From positions 1 through 12,722 of the forward strand of contig CAJVPJ010001062.1 in assembly GCA_910592205.1 (NCBI GenBank): a stretch of 12,722 bases of DNA, given 5' to 3'. The translations under genes and the position numbers were made by a program. This DNA is from Paraglomus occultum (Eukaryota; Glomeromycota; Glomeromycetes; Paraglomerales; Paraglomeraceae). Shown here in pieces: positions 9,181-12,722 of the stretch (its first letter is position 1; every line of letters starts with the position of its first letter). The notes beneath the pieces were generated by a model. The model searched no databases and had not been told where the DNA came from. It saw nothing but the letters and a program-made list of their open reading frames with translations.

Positions 9181-9485
9181 GGGCAGGTCGTATACATGCA
9201 CTAAGACATTTAAGTCTATAAATAATGTGAGGCTTTGAGTACCAAACACTTTGTAGATCTATTAGAGGTGTCGGCGTAGACTATTTAAGTATTAGGGCAT
9301 AGGCTTGGCTGATCTACGCAAATGTGATAATTATTCAGCAGTACAAGCTCTGCATTTCCGTCTGACAATTTACTTTTTTTGCCATTTGTACGCTAATCTT
9401 CTGATGATCTGGGAAATTGCGCTAACCATTTTTCCGAAATTTGTTGGTTGCAAAAAGTCCGGCTGTTTTTATATATATTATATAT
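9181..9485. other. Intergenic, nothing firm
   Basis: Contains several GCGTA-type strings (GTCGTATAC, GTCGGCGTAGAC) that echo the repeat block to the left, and an unsupported plus frame at 9305-9487. No gene is called. Confidence 0.45.
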
Positions 9486-9520
9486 AAGACTAAGACTAGA
9501 CTAAGACTAAGACTAAGACT
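9486..9520. repeat. AAGACT hexamer array
   Basis: Five perfect AAGACT units and one AGACT pentamer make up 35 bases. The complementary register is TTAGTC, one base away from the TTAGGC telomere repeat known from nematodes. It follows directly on a TATATATA palindrome. It is most simply a microsatellite. Confidence 0.95.
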
Positions 9521-9929
9521 GGCTCAACATTTTTCGCCTCCGCACTCGCATCCTTTTTATAAAAAATTCTTGTGTATCGTTACTCCTATAAAACCTATAA
9601 CATTTCCTGGGTTTCTTGCCTGAAAAAAATACAACAAATAAACAAAATTAGTCGTTTCTTATATAAATTTTGTGCTGAAATTAATTTTGCGAACGTACCA
9701 TCTTCAAACATGTTTATCTACCCAGTTTTTTTACTTACGTACTGTATGTAAAAAGACCTGGTAATGTCTTTACTACTTAAAAATTAAAAATAATTATCGC
9801 TTTGTGTGAAAATATTATCTGATTTAATTAATAATCAGAGAGAAACAGTAATACTTTGTATGGGCAATAATCAGAGTCCAATTTTGTCTTTACGCTGTCT
9901 AATTTGGCCTCCTACTGTTTACGATCATT
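9521..9929. other. Intergenic, nothing recognised
   Basis: No supported gene. The plus frame at 9441-9623 reads through the hexamer array and owes part of its length to it. The rest is AT-rich with no repeat or motif that I can name. Confidence 0.5.
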
Positions 9930-10391
9930 GTTCTTGTTCGAAGATTGCATACTACGGACATCGTTCACCTTCTGATTAATTAAAGATTGCTGACGATATT
10001 TTTGGCCCTGTTGAGTTCCAATTCGTTTTTCATGCCATTAGTCGCTGATGATTTTTTTAGTTGCACAAGTGATCATAACTGTTGTTTTAAGTTCGTTCTA
10101 TGCATCCATCAGATGCTTGTGTTCGGTGTGACCTATTTAATTCTTGTGATGGCGAATCACGTTATTTAAAATTCTGACTAGGAGCGGATGATTTTTCAAT
10201 TGGTCTTTGCAATATGCAACATTATGATACTTTGGCTGAGTACTAACTTTTGCTGCACAAGTTGATCATCAGATGTTGCATAATACATATAAATAACAAA
10301 CTTATCTATTTTTCAATTATTGCTGCTAAACTAAATAATTTGTCGTTACCAAAAAACTGACTTGTCCGAATGCGTTCTTGAGGTAAATGAA

Positions 10392-10421
10392 CTCTCTCCC
10401 CCTCCCTCCCTCTCTCTCTTT
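10392..10421 (+). repeat. 30-base pure pyrimidine tract
   Basis: An uninterrupted C/T run made of CT and CCCT units. It lies only in the left duplicon and has no counterpart at the same place in the right one, where an AAT repeat lies nearby instead. Confidence 0.9.
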
Positions 10422-10468
10422 GAACGTTTGTGCTTATGTTATTGACCTCTAATATATATGCCAATCAC

Positions 10469-10992
10469 AGGCGCGCTATCTGTCATAATTAACGCTAAAG
10501 ATGTCGTCAATACGATGGTCCAAGGCGCGGCGGCACATCAGCATGAGCCCAGCATATTACGTATAAGTATTTTTCTAATGCAACAAACTAATAGATATTG
10601 ACGCTGGGAGGGTCATTGATATGCAATCTTCAAATTCAATCAAGCTAATTCAGCCATTCGAGACATTTTACCCTTTATTGTCGGAAGTTTTTCCTTACAC
10701 AGAAATCAGACATATACTCTTTCAGCATTATTATGTATTGATGGCTACTGATTCTTTGAAAATCTAGGGGACTTGGCGTTACGTACGAAAGGACAATCAG
10801 TACTCTACGAGAGTACTCTACTGGAAAAACTATCCTAGCGTTCGATTTTTTTAAGCTATCTACAATAAATACAACGCGGTTACTAACAGCAAGAGTGTAG
10901 AACAAACGGTAAATGTCGTAGTCAGCGAAGAAGATACGAGGCTAGTAAACACTACAACTAAACTAACGAATGAGTGACCGTTTGTTGTTTCG
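10469..10992 (+). pseudogene. Broken gene in duplicon A, unknown family
   Basis: Two stretches read as protein and match the right-hand copy codon for codon. At 10503-10550, 16 codons include MVQG and QHEP; the copies differ at 8 bases, 5 of them third positions. At 10897-10992, 32 codons beginning VEQTVNVVV run without any indel against the other copy, with 12 base differences. Copy A has lost about 10 bases near 10550, shifting its frame, and carries TGA at 10975-10977 where copy B has CGA. It keeps the frame near 10892 where B has lost a base. TTTTTTTAAG at 10846-10855 could be an old splice acceptor shared by both copies. No family is recognised. Confidence 0.45.
10799..10817. repeat. Perfect 8-bp inverted repeat
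   Basis: AGTACTCT-ACG-AGAGTACT forms an 8-bp stem with a 3-base loop. It lies in the part of duplicon A that does not align well with duplicon B. No neighbouring feature gives it a role. Confidence 0.7.
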
Positions 10993-11035
10993 GGAAGGGG
11001 GTTACTAACAATCGGCAAAGACAAAATGTGCTTTT

Positions 11036-11194
11036 TGGAACTTGTTGATATAGATGTTTTGTTACTATTTTGTGCGCTAATCTAGATTATTTTGTGTGCT
11101 ATAGTCAAATAAAATTGAATCCAGTATTACAGAGAATATTAAAAAAAAAACATAAGTACAACACAGAATTAATTCTTTATAGTAAACATGCCTA
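11036..11194. other. Spacer between the duplicons
   Basis: AT-rich spacer of about 160 bp with a poly(A) run near 11141. The string GATATAGATGTTTTG at 11047 resembles the DNA just past duplicon B, so the duplicated unit may extend into this spacer. Confidence 0.4.
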
Positions 11195-11320
11195 CATTCT
11201 TGAAGATGTACGTTTTCGCTTTTGATTATTAAGATTGAAATTTTAGAGTCGCTGACGATATTTTTAGCTGCACAAGTTTCCCTGTTTCTATGCATCATCA
11301 GATGCCTAATTTAAAATTCT

Positions 11321-11336
11321 TGTGCGCGCGCGCATG
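11321..11336. repeat. Alternating pyrimidine-purine tract
   Basis: Sixteen bases alternate strictly between pyrimidine and purine around a core GCGCGCGCGC (11324-11333). Duplicon A lacks it at the matching place. Such tracts are the classic kind able to adopt Z-DNA. Confidence 0.85.
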
Positions 11337-11590
11337 AATTAATGGCGATCACTTAAAATTTTGACTAAACGGATAATTTTTTCGATTAGTCTGCAATTAG
11401 CAATTAACATCAAGATATTTTGTCTTGGTACTAATTTCAGCTGCACAAATTGACTCAACGCAATTATCAGATGTTAGTTGCACAATACGTAGCCCTGTTT
11501 CAACTGTTTTTATCCATATTTTTTAGCTTTGCTAATGGAATGACGGATGCAGACGAAAATCTATAATCACTGTTAAGTGAACGAATGTTT

Positions 11591-11610
11591 AATAATAATA
11601 ATAATAATAA
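11591..11610. repeat. AAT microsatellite
   Basis: Six AAT units plus two bases. It lies about ten bases before the conserved coding block of duplicon B and supplies the TAA that closes its upstream frame. Confidence 0.95.
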
Positions 11611-11619
11611 AAACCAAAC

Positions 11620-12147
11620 GCAGCAACGCTCTCTGTCAAAATTAAAACTAAAAATGTCGTTAACAAGATGGTTCAAGGCGTGGCGGCTTATCAGCACGAG
11701 CCGAATTCTTTTCAAAATATTACGTACAAATATTTCACTAGTGCTGCCACTGCCTATAGACAAGAATTCAACATCGGAGACTTTGTTCAATTCATAGGCA
11801 CGCTGGTGTATGAAAATAACACACTTCATATTACCCACCGTAAACGCAACACTCCTTCGAAATGGAAATTCCGAACCAGACGTACCTGACCAATATCAAC
11901 ACCCAAATGACAATCGCTGTAATATTAGCGATTCCACCAAAAAAACTATCCAATGCGCGATTTCTTTTAAGCTACATATAACGAATACAACGCTGTTACT
12001 AACAGCAAAAAGTAGAACAAACGATAAACGTTGTAGTCAGGGAAGAAGATATGAGGCTAGTGGACGCTACAACGAAACTAACTAATGAGCGACCGTTTGT
12101 TATTTCGAGTTTACGAACAATCGGCGAAGACAAAATGTTTTTTTTTT
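11620..12147 (+). pseudogene. Broken gene in duplicon B, unknown family
   Basis: From about 11622 a frame reads continuously through VVNKMVQGVAAYQHEP to a stretch around 11773-11835 containing FNIGDFVQFIGTLVYENN, and ends at TGA near 11887. This segment, with its glycine-flanked hydrophobic alternation, has the look of two strands of an OB-type barrel, but that is only a resemblance. A second coding stretch at 12012-12107 continues in another frame (VEQTINVVVREEDMRLV) and stays open to about 12147. A one-base loss in an A-run at 12007-12011 separates it from upstream sequence that duplicon A still holds in frame. So copies A and B are broken at different sites. An intron ending at TTTTAAG (about 11971) is possible. 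Function unknown. Confidence 0.45.
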
Positions 12148-12150
12148 ATA

Positions 12151-12307
12151 GACATTTTGTTTAACTTGACAGTTTCAATGGCGAGACCCCCCCCCCCCAC
12201 ACACACACACACAGTCACCTTCAAAATCCACTTCACGATATGCACTCTTGATAATACACAGAAAATTTCATGACATAAAGTTTTGCCTTTAAAAACATTA
12301 TTAATTA
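12151..12307. other. Spacer with C and CA microsatellite
   Basis: Joins duplicon B to the transposon-like remains. Apart from the microsatellite at 12187-12213, no feature is seen. Confidence 0.5.
12187..12213. repeat. Poly-C plus CA microsatellite
   Basis: Twelve C followed by seven AC units and a final A. Confidence 0.95.
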
Positions 12308-12722
12308 TATGGTCCGGTGCAAAAAGATAGATACTAATACCTCAGATTATTGCAAATAATTTTTTTTTTCTAAAATCTGATTTACCAATAGTTTTTTTAG
12401 GTTATCGGATACATTTTGATATAAGTTTTATTAAAAATTTACTCACTGAATTCACATTATTTTCAGAAAAGGATTCGTCATCAGTTTTCCTCATTAGATA
12501 AATATACATGCTCTTTGCATTGTTAAGTGCTCTTTTCCAGATCCAACAATAACTTTAGAACCATTTTTACACTCATTCAATTTATGAATAACTGTACTTT
12601 CTGAAACTCCAGAACTTTAGCAACACGCTTGCGTAGTGTAAACTTCCAACTTCCCGACCGAACAATTATTTATTTACTATACATTGTATTTCTCGTACCG
12701 TCTTTTCATGTTCAAGGATCTT
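12308..12722 (-). mobile_element. Possible internally deleted DNA transposon remnant
   Basis: The left boundary is guessed at TA 12308-12309 followed by TGGTCCGGTGCAAAAAG, which resembles terminal repeats of Tc1/mariner-type elements in style only. The right part holds a decayed transposase-like N-terminus on minus. If the two belong together, the catalytic part that should lie between them is missing, since only about 180 bp separate the boundary from the last coding stretch. The other terminus would lie beyond the window. The boundary is inference. Confidence 0.3.
12494..12722 (-). pseudogene. Frameshifted helix-turn-helix fragment, transposase-like
   Basis: Reading minus from the window edge, three short pieces in three frames line up: KILEHEKTVREIQ (12722 to about 12684), RKRVAKVL (12633-12611) and GVSESTVIHKLNE (from 12610 on), the last staying open to TAA 12496-12494. 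The second and third join if a single base is taken as lost at 12610/12611, giving the pattern of a helix-turn-helix, with a short first helix, a G-V-S turn and an S-T-V recognition-helix start, as in the N-terminal DNA-binding part of many Tc1/mariner/pogo transposases and other recombinases. A stop closes the first piece. No catalytic DDE part is present. The family assignment is by pattern only. Confidence 0.45.

Larger units (their letters stand above)
9930..11035. repeat. Duplicon A, left copy of a tandem pair
   Basis: Three separate blocks here match the right-hand copy in the same order. A flank block (about 9980-10290) has paired TGCACAA and CATCAGATG modules. A coding block at 10469-10600 matches 11620-11750. 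A coding block at 10823-11032 matches 11940-12147. Offsets run from about 1210 down to 1112, reflecting indels. The two copies are direct repeats and nearly abut, so this is an old tandem duplication of about 1-1.2 kb. Ends are approximate. Confidence 0.75.
11195..12150. repeat. Duplicon B, right copy of a tandem pair
   Basis: Carries the same blocks in the same order and orientation as duplicon A: the TGCACAA/CATCAGATG flank at about 11229-11480, then two coding blocks. Copy-specific additions are a CG-alternating tract (11321-11336) and an AAT repeat (11591-11610). Divergence between copies in the coding blocks is roughly one base in six to eight, so the duplication is not recent. Confidence 0.75.

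Noticed and set aside
9397-9420. CTGATGA followed by GAAA, as in a hammerhead ribozyme core
   Set aside because: The flanking bases cannot form the three required stems.
10037-11298. Minus-strand coding reading of the TGCACAA modules (LVQLK-type strings in each copy)
   Set aside because: The shared words translate alike because the DNA is repeated; frames are short and broken, and the clearer coding signal in the duplicons is on plus.
1-12722. tRNA, rRNA or CRISPR array
   Set aside because: I looked for TTCGA-type T-loop strings and paired acceptor arms on both strands and found no consistent cloverleaf; no regularly spaced identical repeats with unique spacers exist.

Overview
The window reads as nuclear DNA from a eukaryote with an AT-rich, gene-sparse genome. 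Three things show this: a spliceosomal intron with a GTACGT donor and a pyrimidine tract ending in CAG, long stretches with only chance-length open frames, and scattered microsatellites and decayed repeat-derived coding fragments. I see nothing that fixes the phylum. There are no operons, ribosome binding sites, tRNA or rRNA genes, and no CRISPR array.

The only gene I can support as intact is on the minus strand at 5555-6132. It is a two-exon gene of 138 codons for a very divergent histone H4. The H4 core fold aligns without gaps (46 of 82 residues identical by hand count to canonical H4 residues 21-102). The N-terminal tail is rebuilt and has lost most of its usual acetylatable lysines. A 27-residue charged extension follows the normal C-terminus. 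The first exon is too short to stand out as an open frame; I found it by reading upstream of the intron.

Layout: 1-5270 is AT-rich DNA with no gene that I can support. 5275-6132 is the H4-like gene with candidate polyadenylation signals. 6133-6660 is its 5' flank, ending in a 38-bp tandem duplication. 6661-8290 is AT-rich and holds one short GC-rich patch. 8294-8720 (minus) looks like a decayed coding region. 8900-9180 is a degenerate tandem repeat with roughly 60-bp spacing. 9486-9520 is a hexamer array. About 9930-12150 is a pair of tandem, diverged duplicons of roughly 1 kb, each carrying the same broken plus-strand coding region of unknown family. 12187-12213 is a C/CA microsatellite. 12308-12722 looks like the remains of a DNA transposon, with a frameshifted helix-turn-helix on the minus strand.

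The best candidate for something undescribed is the H4 variant: core histone H4 is normally almost invariant, so an intact, spliced, extended and highly substituted copy suggests a specialised chromatin role or an unusual lineage. The second is the duplicon pair, whose two copies are broken at different points and whose substitutions suggest a once-functional protein.
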